From Spongiibacter sp. IMCC21906 (GTDB lineage Bacteria; Pseudomonadota; Gammaproteobacteria; Pseudomonadales; Spongiibacteraceae): a stretch of 64,000 nt of DNA. Position numbers and translations under genes: made by a program. Under the pieces are notes generated by a model. That model saw nothing but the letters and a program-made list of their open reading frames with translations. It was not told the origin of the DNA and did no database searches. Shown here one piece after another: positions 9,217-19,675 of this stretch; the first letter of the stretch is position 1; the number at the start of each line of letters is the position of its first letter. The stretch lies in contig NZ_CP011477.1 of assembly GCF_001010805.1 (NCBI RefSeq), positions 186,001 to 250,000 on the forward strand, given 5' to 3'.

Positions 9217-12012
9217 ATGCCCAGCGATCCCTCAATACCAACACTGTTTGAACGCGGCATTAACAAAGACCGCCTCGCACAGGTTCGTGAGCGTTTTTTT
9301 GCCTTGAACCGCGAACGCTTGCTGCGCACAAGAACCGTCCTTAAATCTCGGCAACAACTGGTACTGGATCTGCTTCCGTTACTCTTTCACGTCAATCACC
9401 CAGTACTGCCTGGCTATGTCGGCGCCGAAACACCTTGCGGACTCAATAATTACCAACCCAGCTCCGACACTTTGGCCAGAGTCAAAACTCACCTCTCCGC
9501 CAGTTTTGATTACCGCCGCAACAAACAACCCCAAGCCATCCACAGTATTTTTCTGATGGGCTCCTGCGGCACCGTCGCCCAATCTCCCAGCTCAGACCTG
9601 GATGTCTGGCTATGCCACCAAGCTCGCTTAAGTGAACTGGCCCGGGAGCTACTGCAGAAAAAAGCCACCGCCATTTCACGCTGGGCAGAAAGTTTAGGCC
9701 TAGAAATTCATATATTTTTGATGGAAAGCGAGCAGTTTCGTCGAGGCCAGCGCAGCCAGCTCAGTGGTGAGGCGGCAGGCACTAGCCAGCATTATTTACT
9801 ACTTGATGAGTTTTATCGCAGCGCGATTTTGCTCGCCGGGCGCTATCCTGTTTGGTGGCTGGTACCACCCGAAGAAGAAATTAACTACCCCGAATACACT
9901 GCCATTTTGCGCAGTCAAGGCTTCGTCAGCCCAGAAGAGTCCATCGATTTTGGCGGCGTGGCCGACATCCCCGCGGGGGAGTTTATCGGTGCCGGGGTAT
10001 GGCAGTTATACAAAGCGATTAGCGCGCCGTACAAAGCGATTTTAAAGCTCTTACTGACCGAGGCCTATGCCCGAGAATTCCCCCACGTCACCACCATCAG
10101 TATGCAATTAAAGTCCTACCTTTATCGTGTCGATAATATTACTGATTCCTTGGGCACGAATACGCTAGACGCCGACCGGCTAGACCCCTATGCCATGGTC
10201 TATCGCAAGCTGGAGCGCTATTTATCTGAGCGCAATGAGACCGCCAGGCTCGAGTTGATCAGGCGGGCCTTTTATTTCAAAACGGCCCAGCACCTCTCCA
10301 ACCCCGCCGCTAACCGGCCAGAATGGCAACGTAAACTGTTAGAAAATTTAGTCACCTCGTGGCAATGGCCCAGCGAGCGGATTATGAACCTTGACACCCA
10401 GTACCGATGGAAGCTGCGCCGGGTAAGAGAAGAACACAAACTGCTCGTTACAGAACTCACCGAAAGCTACCGTTTTTTGCAGGACTTTGCGCAGCAAGTT
10501 CAAAGCCCCGCGCTTATCAACTCACAAGAAATGAACCTGCTGGGCAGAAAACTCTACGCCGCCTTTGAACGAAAACGTTTTAAGGTAGAGTGGTTAAGTC
10601 CCGGTATTACTTTGAGTTTGGCAGAAGAGCAGTTGTTTTTTAGGGCCAGTGGTTACGGTGAAAAAAGGCAGTGGCTCGTCAGCAATCACGCTATTGACGG
10701 ACAAGGCCAAGACGATGTGCTCAACAGCAGCGACCACCTTTGCGCGCTACTCTGCTGGTGCCATTGCAACGGTTTGATTGGTTCACAAACACGGCTTCGC
10801 CTCGGCGGTAACCCCGGCGGTATGAATGAGCGCCAACTGTTGTTGCTCAGCCAAGATTTAAAACATCATTTGCCAGCAAAAGCCGCCGCCGGAGACCCGC
10901 TCCAACACAATGCCTTTAAAGAACCCAAAAAGCCGCACACGCTATTGGCCTACGCCAATCTTGGCCACGATGCCCTAAGCAGCCTTGGCGGTAGCGGCTC
11001 CCCCAATGCGGATAATGCCTTTCCTGTCACCTACCTCGAAATGGTCGTTATTAACAGCTGGGGCGAAGTTTCTTCCTTAGCGTTCAGCGGTCCAGAAGCG
11101 CTTATTAACGGTCTTAAAACCTACCAACAGCTGATTTTAGCTAATGGCAAAAACGGTAAGCTCTGGCATTATTTTCGCTGTTTTAACGACAGCCAAGGCA
11201 AGCTTTACAGCAATATTAAGCAACTCGCTGAAACCATCGCGCCGCTCATCAAAAACCGTGAGCCCGCCATCCGTTTTGTGCTGAAACTCAGCAATGGTTA
11301 TTACACGCTTTACCGTCAAGACGATGAGTTACATGCCCTGCATGCACCCGATTACCCTAGCCTGATTCAAAGCCTTGGTCGACGGCAGTCACAATACAGC
11401 CCCATCATATTAGAACAACACTGCCTGCCAGACTCAGCCCTCAAAACCGTGCTCGCCCACACTCAGCCTGATGCCTGCCAAGTTTTTTTAATAAAAGATG
11501 GCACTGGTGTCGAGGTATTTATCAGCGATGAGAAAGCCTCGCTCACTCAGTTTTCATACCCGCATATTACCGTTAGCGAGCTGACACCTGCGCTAGCGCT
11601 GTTTTTAACCCGAATCAAAATTGAGCAAGGTGCCGAACACCAAATAAGCGTTTTTTTGTTGCATAGAGAACTACTGCAATGGCGCGCCGAAAATATCAGT
11701 ACTCAAGGTGAGATTACACTTCCTTTTATCATTGATGCTACCGCCGCCCCCCATCAAAGCGGGCGCTCGGTATTTGATATCACCTGTAACGGTGAGCTAT
11801 TCCGCTTTGCTGAATACGGGCCAAAGCAACTTAAAGCCGTGGCAGAGGCGCTACTCAAACAGGCACATCCTGATCAAGTTCTCACTGCTCCCCGAGTCTG
11901 GCTTCGCACGCTGTCACTGGGCGAGCAACAACTTCAGAGTAGTGTCTATTTACGCTACAAACGACACCTGGAAGAACTGCTCCAAGCCGTTATCGCAGAA
12001 CCCTCGCAATAA
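9217..12012 (+). CDS. cyaA: Class I adenylate cyclase
   Basis: Makes cAMP from ATP; the cytoplasmic enterobacterial-type cyclase. 931 residues, close to the usual length. The nucleotidyltransferase-like catalytic region has MGSCGTVAQSPSSDLDVWLC around residues 113-133, with the GS...SDLD residues that bind metal and triphosphate. The C-terminal half is the long regulatory region typical of the class. AAAGGAG lies about 14 bases upstream of the ATG, rather far. The promoter must lie in the 58 bases between the MITE-like element and the start, or within that element. A family 1 array follows immediately. Confidence 0.96.
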   Translation: MPSDPSIPTLFERGINKDRLAQVRERFFALNRERLLRTRTVLKSRQQLVLDLLPLLFHVNHPVLPGYVGAETPCGLNNYQPSSDTLARVKTHLSASFDYRRNKQPQAIHSIFLMGSCGTVAQSPSSDLDVWLCHQARLSELARELLQKKATAISRWAESLGLEIHIFLMESEQFRRGQRSQLSGEAAGTSQHYLLLDEFYRSAILLAGRYPVWWLVPPEEEINYPEYTAILRSQGFVSPEESIDFGGVADIPAGEFIGAGVWQLYKAISAPYKAILKLLLTEAYAREFPHVTTISMQLKSYLYRVDNITDSLGTNTLDADRLDPYAMVYRKLERYLSERNETARLELIRRAFYFKTAQHLSNPAANRPEWQRKLLENLVTSWQWPSERIMNLDTQYRWKLRRVREEHKLLVTELTESYRFLQDFAQQVQSPALINSQEMNLLGRKLYAAFERKRFKVEWLSPGITLSLAEEQLFFRASGYGEKRQWLVSNHAIDGQGQDDVLNSSDHLCALLCWCHCNGLIGSQTRLRLGGNPGGMNERQLLLLSQDLKHHLPAKAAAGDPLQHNAFKEPKKPHTLLAYANLGHDALSSLGGSGSPNADNAFPVTYLEMVVINSWGEVSSLAFSGPEALINGLKTYQQLILANGKNGKLWHYFRCFNDSQGKLYSNIKQLAETIAPLIKNREPAIRFVLKLSNGYYTLYRQDDELHALHAPDYPSLIQSLGRRQSQYSPIILEQHCLPDSALKTVLAHTQPDACQVFLIKDGTGVEVFISDEKASLTQFSYPHITVSELTPALALFLTRIKIEQGAEHQISVFLLHRELLQWRAENISTQGEITLPFIIDATAAPHQSGRSVFDITCNGELFRFAEYGPKQLKAVAEALLKQAHPDQVLTAPRVWLRTLSLGEQQLQSSVYLRYKRHLEELLQAVIAEPSQ

Positions 12013-12059
12013 CGAGGCTTTTAAAAACGACTTGTCCCTCGCGACACGCTTCCACTGCA

Positions 12060-14360
12060 AACAGCATCGTCATCCCGGACGCGATAGCGAGCCGGGATCC
12101 AGCTGCTCGGAGGAACGTTTTACCCCCGGCGTGAGTTCAAAGTGCGGCGGTTTTCTGGATACCGGCTCGGAGGCCGGTATGACGAAGCTCGGGAGAACTT
12201 TTTACCCTCGGCGTGAGTTCAAAGTGTGGCGGTTTTCTGGATACCGGCTCGGAGGCCGGTATGACAACCAAACAACACCGTCATCCCGGACGCGCAGCGA
12301 GCCGGGATCCAGCTGCTCGGAGGAACGTTTTACCCCCTGGGGGGGATTCAAAGCGCGGTGGCTTTCTGGATACCGGCTCAGAGGCCGGTATGACGAACCA
12401 AACAACACCGTCATCCTGGACGCGCAGCGAGCCGGGATCCAGCTGCTCGGAGAACGTTTTACCCCCGGCGGGAGCTCAAAGTGCGGTGGCTTTCTGGATA
12501 CCGGCTCGGAGGCCGGTATGACGACATGATGAGAATCGACGACATACTCACCCTGCTCTGCAAATACGAACGCTGCAGGATAATACCCTCACACCGTCAT
12601 CCCGGACGCGCAGCGAGCCGGGATCCAGTTGCTCGGAGAACGTTTTACCCCCGGCGGGAGTTCAAAGTGCGGTGGCTTTCTGGATACCGGCTCGGAGGCC
12701 GGTATGACGACATGGGGAGAATCGACGACATACTCACCCTGCTCTGCAATTACGAACGCAGCAGGGCGGCACCTTCCACCCCACCATGCCCAAAGCCACA
12801 TCACATTCCAAACAACACCGGCATCCCAGACACCACAAGATAGCCCCCTCTTCGTCATCTCGACCACTGCAGGATAATACCCTCACATCGTCATCCCGGA
12901 CGCGCAGCGAGCCGGGATCCAGCTGCTCGGGGAGCGTTTTACCCCCCCGCGGGAGTTCAAAGTGCGGTGGCTTTCTGGATACCGGCTCGGAGGCCGGTAT
13001 GACGACATGGAGAGAATCGACGACATACTCACCCTGCTCTGCAATTACGAACGCAGTAGGATGGCACCTTCCACCCCACCATGCCCAAAGCCACATCACA
13101 TTCCAAACAACATCGTCACCCCGGACGCGATAGCAAGCCGGGATCCAGTTGCTCGGAGAACGTTTTACCCCCGGCGGGAATTCAAAGTGCGGCGGTTTTC
13201 TGGATACCGGCTCGGAGGCCGGTATGACGACATGGGGAGAATCGACGACATACTCACCCTGCTCTGCAATTACGAACGCAGCAGGGCGGCACCTTCCACC
13301 CCACCATGCCCAAAGCCACATCACATTCCAAACAACACCGGCATCCCAGACACCACAAGATAGCCCCCTTTTCGTCATCTCGACCACTGCAGGATAATAC
13401 CCTCACATCGTCATCCCGGACGCGCGGCGAGCCGGGATCCAGTTGCTCGGGGAGCGTTTTACCCCCGGCGGGAATTCAAAGTGCGGTGGCTTTCTGGATA
13501 CCGGCTCGGAGGCCGGTATGACGACATGATGAGAATCGACGACATACTCACCCTGCTCTGCAAATACGAACGCTGCAGGATAATACCCTCACACCGTCAT
13601 CCCGGACGCGCAGCGAGCCGGGATCCAGTTGCTCGGAGAACGTTTTACCCCCGGCGGGAATTCAAAGTGCGGCGGTTTTCTGGATACCGGCTCGGAGGCC
13701 GGTATGACGACATGATGAGAATCGACGACATACTCACCCTGCTCTGCAATCACGAACGCTGCAGGGTGGCACCTTCCACCCCACCATGCCCAAAGCCACA
13801 TCACATTCCAAACAACACCGGCATCCCAGACACCACAAGATAGCCCCCTTTTCGTCATCTCGACCACTGCAGGATAATACCCTCACACCGTCATCCCGGA
13901 CGCGCAGCGAGCCGGGATCCAGCTGCTCGGGGAGCGTTTTACCCCCGGCGTGAGTTCAAAGTGCGGTGGCTTTCTGGATACCGGCTCGGAGGCCGGTATG
14001 ACGACATGATGAGAATCGACGACATACTCACCCTGCTCTGCAAATACGAACGCTGCAGGATGGCACCTTCCACTCAGTCATACCCGACACCACAAGATGG
14101 CCCCTCTTCGTCATCCCGATCGCTACAGGATAATACCCTCACACCGTCATCCCGGACGCGCAGCGAGCCGGGATCCAGCTGCTCAGGGAACGTTTTACCC
14201 CCGGCGGGAGCTCAAAGCGCGGTGGCTTTCTGGATACCGGCTCGGAGGCCGGTATGACGAAGCTCAAGGGAACGTTTTACCCCCGACGGGAGCCCAAAGT
14301 GCGGTGGCTTTCTGGATACCAGCTCGGAGGCCGGTATGACGAAGCTCGGAGGCGTGAGGA
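12060..14360. repeat. Family 1 hairpin array with large internal duplications, between cyaA and lptM
   Basis: About ten A forward and twelve B reversed hairpins, with fillers GAGAATCGACGACATACTCA and GTTTTACCCCCGGCGGGA between them. Higher-order copies are visible: blocks near 12629-12877 and 13149-13397 match at an offset of 520 bases, and blocks at 12481 and 13481 match at an offset of exactly 1000 bases. A further copy begins near 13961. Many long open frames here encode the same repeat translations (for example GYRLGGRYDD, DTGSEAGMTT) in several frames and are not genes. In related genomes cyaY lies in this position. Confidence 0.92.
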
Positions 14361-14552
14361 CGAAGTGCATAAATTCTCTAGTGGCAGGAGTGACGAAGCG
14401 CGGCGGTCATCTAAAGACGGGGTTAACGCGCGAGAAGATCGCTATGACAGGCTTAACGGAGATGCATTGAATCGGCCAGGCATAACAGCCCTTTCAGCCC
14501 AGTACCTGAGCTGGGTATAATGCCCGGCTTACTTACCCATTGGAGGCCCGCT

Positions 14553-14738
14553 GTGGCTGCAATTCGCCTGCTAATCTGCGCTGTTCTGCTACTGCAAGCC
14601 TGTGGTCAGACCGGGCCGCTGATTTATCCCGCCGACAAAAAAGCGGAAACAAACAAAAATTCAGCGCCCAACGCCAGCGAGCCAAATAGCCAAGAGCGCG
14701 ATGATAGCTCTGCCGTCATGCCCTCCTCTTCACAATAG
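14553..14738 (+). CDS. lptM: LPS-assembly lipoprotein LptM (YifL-like)
   Basis: Small outer-membrane lipoprotein that assists maturation of the LptD/LptE LPS translocon. The lipobox is LLQAC followed by GQTGPLIYP, the family hallmark motif after the lipidated cysteine. The rest is a low-complexity polar tail. I prefer GTG at 14553 because GGAGG at 14542-14546 is well spaced and the signal peptide then begins VAAIRLLICAVLL; an ATG at 14520 would add 11 residues. It begins the lptM-lysA-dapF-DUF484 cluster, with 8 bases before lysA. Confidence 0.9.
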   Translation: MAAIRLLICAVLLLQACGQTGPLIYPADKKAETNKNSAPNASEPNSQERDDSSAVMPSSSQ

Positions 14739-14746
14739 AGCGTTTA

Positions 14747-15994
14747 ATGAATCCCTTTAATTACCAGAACGGTGAGCTTTACGCAGAGGCCGTCCCCCTT
14801 AGCACCATTGCCCAGCACTATGGCAGTCCTTGTTATGTGTATTCTCGCCAGTATTTTGAGCAGCGCTATTTGGAGTACGCGGAGGCGCTAAAAGGCCAAG
14901 ACAGCTTGGTCTGCTATGCGGTAAAAGCCAACTCCAATATTGCAGTATTAAATGTGTTGGCCAGACTCGGCGCCGGTTTTGACCTGGTTTCTGTGGGCGA
15001 ATTAGAACGGGTATTGGCCGCCGGTGGCAGCGCCGACAAGATCGTGTTCTCCGGCGTAGGTAAAACCGCCGATGAAATGCGCCGAGCATTAGACGTGGGA
15101 ATTTACTGCTTTAATGTGGAATCAGAAGCTGAATTGGAGCGCTTAAACACCGTCGCGGCAGAAATGGGCAAACAAGCGCCTGTTTCCATCCGGGTCAACC
15201 CCGATGTCGATGCCAAAACCCACCCTTATATCTCTACGGGTTTAAAAGATAATAAATTTGGTATCGATTTTGAGTTGGCCCCGGCGGTTTACCAGCGTGC
15301 CGCCGCACTTCCCAACATCGCTCTTAAAGGCGTAGATTGCCATATTGGCTCCCAGCTAACCGAAACCAAGCCGTTTCTGGATGCAATGGAGCGAGTGCTG
15401 GTGCTTATCGATCAACTCGCCGAGCAAGGCATTATTTTAGAGCACCTTGATTTGGGCGGCGGCCTGGGGGTGTGTTACCGGGACGAAGTTCCACCATCAA
15501 CTGCCGACTATATTGCCCAAGTGCGTCAGCAATTGGGCGATCGCAAACTCAAACTGATGTTTGAACCGGGTCGCTCGATTGCCGCCAACGCTGGCGTCTT
15601 GCTCACCAAAGTCGAATATTTAAAGCTGAATGAGCATAAGAATTTTGCCGTTATCGATGCGGCCATGAACGATATGCTCCGACCTGCGCTGTATTCTGCC
15701 TGGATGAACTTACAGCCCGTGCAGCAACGCAGCACAGCCGAGCCCCGCCATTACGATGTTGTTGGCCCAGTATGCGAAACTGGTGACTTTTTAGCCAAAG
15801 ATCGTGAATTAAGTATTGAGGCCGGCGACTTACTGGCCCTGGGGTCTAGTGGAGCCTATGGATTTACCATGAGTTCCAATTACAATAGTCGTGGACGTGT
15901 CGCGGAAGTCATGGTCGATGGTGACCAGCATTATTTAATCCGCGAACGAGAAACTGTCGCCGACCTGATGCGAGGCGAAACGCTGCTTCCCTGA
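14747..15994 (+). CDS. lysA: Diaminopimelate decarboxylase
   Basis: PLP-dependent fold-type III decarboxylase, last step of lysine synthesis. 415 residues. Motifs: VCYAVKAN with the PLP lysine at about residue 60, DCHIGSQ, LDLGGGLG, the phosphate-binding EPGRSI segment, and CETGDF which supplies the active-site cysteine across the dimer. It lies immediately after lptM and upstream of dapF, so the lysine and peptidoglycan precursor genes are probably co-transcribed. Confidence 0.97.
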   Translation: MNPFNYQNGELYAEAVPLSTIAQHYGSPCYVYSRQYFEQRYLEYAEALKGQDSLVCYAVKANSNIAVLNVLARLGAGFDLVSVGELERVLAAGGSADKIVFSGVGKTADEMRRALDVGIYCFNVESEAELERLNTVAAEMGKQAPVSIRVNPDVDAKTHPYISTGLKDNKFGIDFELAPAVYQRAAALPNIALKGVDCHIGSQLTETKPFLDAMERVLVLIDQLAEQGIILEHLDLGGGLGVCYRDEVPPSTADYIAQVRQQLGDRKLKLMFEPGRSIAANAGVLLTKVEYLKLNEHKNFAVIDAAMNDMLRPALYSAWMNLQPVQQRSTAEPRHYDVVGPVCETGDFLAKDRELSIEAGDLLALGSSGAYGFTMSSNYNSRGRVAEVMVDGDQHYLIRERETVADLMRGETLLP

Positions 15995-16030
15995 GCATTG
16001 CTCAGACTTAAAGCCAGCCTGCATCGATTC

Positions 16031-16072
16031 AGACAGCCTCTGACTTAACTCAAGTTTAAATAGAGGCTGTCT
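16031..16072. other. Stem-loop between lysA and dapF
   Basis: An 11-base inverted repeat, AGACAGCCTCT (16031-16041) and AGAGGCTGTCT (16062-16072), with a 20-base AT-rich loop. It has no T-run, so it is not a classical terminator; it may affect mRNA processing between lysA and dapF. Function is unknown. Confidence 0.5.
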
Positions 16073-16110
16073 TCAGCGCCCTCGGCGAGGCGCAATAATT
16101 GGATAATACG

Positions 16111-16941
16111 ATGCTGTTACGCTTTACCAAAATGCACGGACTGGGCAATGATTTTGTCGTCATTGACCTCATTACCCAGCGCTTCAAAATCAAGCCCCAT
16201 CATATACGCAAAATTGCCGACCGCCATTTTGGCATTGGCTGCGATCAAGTATTACTGGTCGAAATTCCGACCCAGCCCGACGTCGATTTTCAGTACCGCA
16301 TTTACAATGCCGAAGGTAGTGAAGTTGAACAATGCGGTAACGGCGCCCGCTGTTTTGCCCGCTTTGTTCGGGACAAAAGGCTCACCGGTAAAAAAAGCAT
16401 CAAGGTTGAGACACTCGCTGGCATTCTTGAGCTGGAAGTAACCGACAATCGTCAAGTACGGGTGGATATGGGCCAACCGATTCTAGACCCTATGCGCATC
16501 CCGTTTCAGGCAGAGGAAGAACAAGCGAGCTATAGCTTGACGGTACATGATCAGCAGTGGCAAGTTGGTGCGGTCTCTATGGGCAACCCTCATGTGGTGC
16601 TACCCGTCGACGACGTTGACAACGCCCCCGTTGAAACACTCGGCCCCAGTATCGAAAGCCACAGCCGCTTTCCCCAGCGGGTTAATGTCGGCTTCGCTCA
16701 AATCGTCAATCGGCAAACACTACGGCTGCGGGTGTTTGAACGCGGCGTTGGCGAAACTCTCGCTTGTGGCACTGGCGCGTGTGCAGCCGTTGTCAGCGGT
16801 ATTGTGCAAGGCCAGCTCGATAGTAAAGTCAACGTCAGCTTACCCGGCGGTGAGCTGAGTATTGAGTGGCAAGGACTGGGACAGCCCGTTATCATGACCG
16901 GGCCCGCAACCACCGTTTTTGAAGGTCAAATTCAACTATAG
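16111..16941 (+). CDS. dapF: Diaminopimelate epimerase
   Basis: Converts LL- to meso-diaminopimelate for lysine and peptidoglycan. From the ATG at 16111 the protein is 276 residues and starts [15 protein letters not shown], as in the family; an in-frame TTG at 16099 is less likely. The two catalytic cysteines are in QCGNGARC (about Cys75) and ACGTGAC (about Cys219). It is followed after 8 bases by the DUF484 gene. Confidence 0.97.
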   Translation: MLLRFTKMHGLGNDFVVIDLITQRFKIKPHHIRKIADRHFGIGCDQVLLVEIPTQPDVDFQYRIYNAEGSEVEQCGNGARCFARFVRDKRLTGKKSIKVETLAGILELEVTDNRQVRVDMGQPILDPMRIPFQAEEEQASYSLTVHDQQWQVGAVSMGNPHVVLPVDDVDNAPVETLGPSIESHSRFPQRVNVGFAQIVNRQTLRLRVFERGVGETLACGTGACAAVVSGIVQGQLDSKVNVSLPGGELSIEWQGLGQPVIMTGPATTVFEGQIQL

Positions 16942-16949
16942 GACTCACC

Positions 16950-17651
16950 GTGGACTCTAGTCAGAAAAAAACCGAGCTTCCCAGTGAAGAGGAAGTCACT
17001 CGTTATTTACGCAACCATCCCGGCTTTTTTCTTGCTAATGAAGACTTGCTGGTAGACCTGAAGCTGTCCCACAAAACCGGTAAAGCTGTAAGCCTGTTGG
17101 AACGACAAGTTGCCCTATTGCGAGAACGCAATATGGATATGCGTAACCGTCTTAGTAAATTGCTCGATAATGCCCAACGCAACGAGCAACTCTTTGAGCA
17201 AAGTAAGGCGCTGATCTTGTCGTTGCTGGAGGCCAAGCGCGCAGATGAATTAAGCAATACCCTGTGTCGCCACTTGGTGAGTGACTTTGAGCCGGTAGAT
17301 TACGCCAGCCTAATTTTATTTGCTGACCCTAACAAACTTGGCGGCAGCCAATTGCGCGTCGAAAATCCCGAGCAAGCCCGAGAGCATATTGGCGGGCTAT
17401 TAGGCAGCCACAAAGCCGTCTGCGGTGTTTTGCGTCCCCAAGAACTGGGGTTTCTGTTTGGCAAACATGCTGACCATATTGGCTCTGCTGCAATTATGCC
17501 CATCAAACCCGGCAATATTGACGGCGTCATTGCCATCGCCAGCAAAGACCCCGAGCATTTTAAATCAAGTATGGGGACCTTGTTTTTGGACTATATCGTC
17601 GAAGTCGTCAACCGCAGCCTACCCAAACTAATGCGCAGCCCCTTTGGTTAA
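16950..17651 (+). CDS. DUF484 family protein (YigA-like)
   Basis: 233 residues with the DUF484 pattern: VTRYLRNHPGFF near the N-terminus, a coiled-coil region (about residues 45-90, ERQVALLRERN), then a GAF-like C-terminal part. It starts with GTG. Biochemical role unknown. In E. coli and Pseudomonas this gene sits between dapF and xerC. Here the DUF484 stop is followed by a family 1 array and no xerC. Confidence 0.9.
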   Translation: MDSSQKKTELPSEEEVTRYLRNHPGFFLANEDLLVDLKLSHKTGKAVSLLERQVALLRERNMDMRNRLSKLLDNAQRNEQLFEQSKALILSLLEAKRADELSNTLCRHLVSDFEPVDYASLILFADPNKLGGSQLRVENPEQAREHIGGLLGSHKAVCGVLRPQELGFLFGKHADHIGSAAIMPIKPGNIDGVIAIASKDPEHFKSSMGTLFLDYIVEVVNRSLPKLMRSPFG

Positions 17652-17689
17652 TCAAGACGCCTTCATCCCGAACGTCGCAGGACTCCACA

Positions 17690-19660
17690 CTCCGTCATAC
17701 CGGAGACCAAAAGATGTCCCCTCTTCGTCATACCAGATACGCCTTCCTCTTCGCCATCCAAGACACGCCTCTCTTTTCGTCATCCCGGACACGCCTCCCT
17801 TGCCGTCATCCCGGACGCGCCCCCCCTTTTCGTCATCCCGGACGCGATAGCGAGCCGGGATCCAGCTGCCCGGAGGCACGTTTTAACACTGGCGCTAATT
17901 CAGAGTTCGGTGGCTTTCTGGATACCGGCTCGGAGGCCGGTATGACGACATGGGGAGAATCGACGATATACTCACCTTACTCGCCGCAGAACCCCACCTT
18001 CTACTCCATCACCCCGAGCGCCGCTGAATGGCACCTTCCACTCAGGCATCCCCAACACCGCAGGATAATACCCCCACTCAAGTCATCCCAGACACGCCTC
18101 CCTTTTGGTCATCCCGGACGCGACAGCGAGCCGGGATCCAGTTGCTCGGAGGCACGCTTTAACACTGGCGGTGATTCAGAGTACGGCGGCTTTCTGGATA
18201 CCGGCTCGGAGGCCGGTATGACGACATGGGGAGGATCGACGATATACTCACCTTACTCTACAGTCACGCAACAGAACCCCACCGTCTACTCCGTCATCCC
18301 GAGCGCCGCAGGATAATTCCCCCACTCAGTCCTCCCAGGCACCACAAAATAACCCCTCTTCGTCATCCAAGATATGCCTCCCTTTTGGTCATCCCGGACG
18401 CGATAGCGAGCCGGGATCCAGCTGCTCGGAGAAACGTTTTAACACTGGCGCTAACTCAGAGTACGGCGGCTTTCTGGATACCGGCTCGGAGGCCGGTATG
18501 ACGACATGGGGAGAATCGACGATATACTCACCTTACTCTGCAGTCACGAACGCAACAGAACCCCACCGTCTACTCCGTCATCCCGAGCGCCGCAGGATAA
18601 TTCCCCCACTCAGTCCTCCCAGGCACCACAAAATAACCCCTCTTCGTCATCCAAGATACGCCTCCCTTTTGGTCATCCCGGACGCGATAGCGAGCCGGGA
18701 TCCAGCTGCTCGGAGGCACGCTTTAACACTGGCGGTGATTCAGAGTACGGCGGCTTTCTGGATACCGGCTCGAGGGCCGGTATGACGACATGGGGAGAAT
18801 CGACGATATTCTCACCCTACTCTACAGTCACGAACGCCGCAGGATGACACTTTCTCCTCCGTCATTCCGAGCGCCGCAGGATAATACCCCCACTCAAGTC
18901 ATCCCAGACACGCCTTCCTTTTCGTCATCCCGGACGCGACAGCGAGCCGGGATCCAGCTGCTCAGGGGCACGTTTTAACACTGGCGGTGATTCAGAGTAC
19001 GGTGGCTTTCTGGATACCGGCTCGGGGGCCGGTATGACGACATGGGGAGAATCGACGATATACTCACCTTACTCTGCAGTCACGAACGCCGCAGAATGAC
19101 ACTTTCTCCTCCGTCATTCCGAGCGCCGCAGGATAATACCCCCACTCAATTCATCCCCAACACCGCAGGATAATACCCCCCACTCAAGTCATCCCAGACA
19201 CGCCTTCCTTTTCGTCATCCCGGACGCGACAGCGAGCCGGGATCCAGTTGCCCGAGACACGTTTTAACACTGGCGGTGATCAAAGTACGGCGGCTTTTTG
19301 GATACCGGCTCGGAGGCCGGTATGACGACATGGTGAGATTCGACGATATACTCACCCTACTCTGGCAGTCACGAACGCAGCAGAACCCCACCTTCTACTC
19401 CGTCATCCCGAGCGCCGCAGGATAATTCCCCCACTCAGTCCTCCCAGGCACCACAAAATAACCCCTCTTCGTCATCCAAGATACGCCTCCCTTTTGGTCA
19501 TCCCGGACGCGATAGCGAGCCGGGATCCAGTTGCCCGAGACACGTTTTAACACTGGCGGTGATCAAAGTACGGCGGCTTTTTGGATACCGGCTCGGAGGC
19601 CGGTATGACGACATGGGGAGAATCGGCAAAGTTAGTAGTGAAGCCGGTATGACGATATGG
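17690..19660. repeat. Family 1 hairpin array, ~280 bp units, at the usual xerC position
   Basis: Seven A forward hairpins (near 17832, 18110, 18390, 18675, 18926, 19217, 19498), each followed about 85 bases later by a B reversed hairpin. The whole unit recurs at about 280 bases. The A-to-B filler is TTTTAACACTGGCGGTGATTC-like. The longer filler contains AATCGACGATATACTCACC, related to the filler of the 12-14 kb array. Degenerate single hairpin halves (CGTCATCCAAGA, CGTCATTCCGAG) lie between units. The array ends just inside the 3' end of the hydrolase gene at 19676. No coding sequence is supported. Confidence 0.92.
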
Positions 19661-19675
19661 GGAGATTCGGCAAAG

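Noticed and set aside
12202-13867. Many open frames of 60-217 codons with RAASRDP, GYRLGGRYDD or SEAGMTT words
   Set aside because: They are translations of the hairpin repeats in different frames and recur wherever the repeats do.
12060-14360. CRISPR array
   Set aside because: Repeats are palindromic, vary in sequence and come in inverted pairs with related, not unique, spacers. No cas gene is present.
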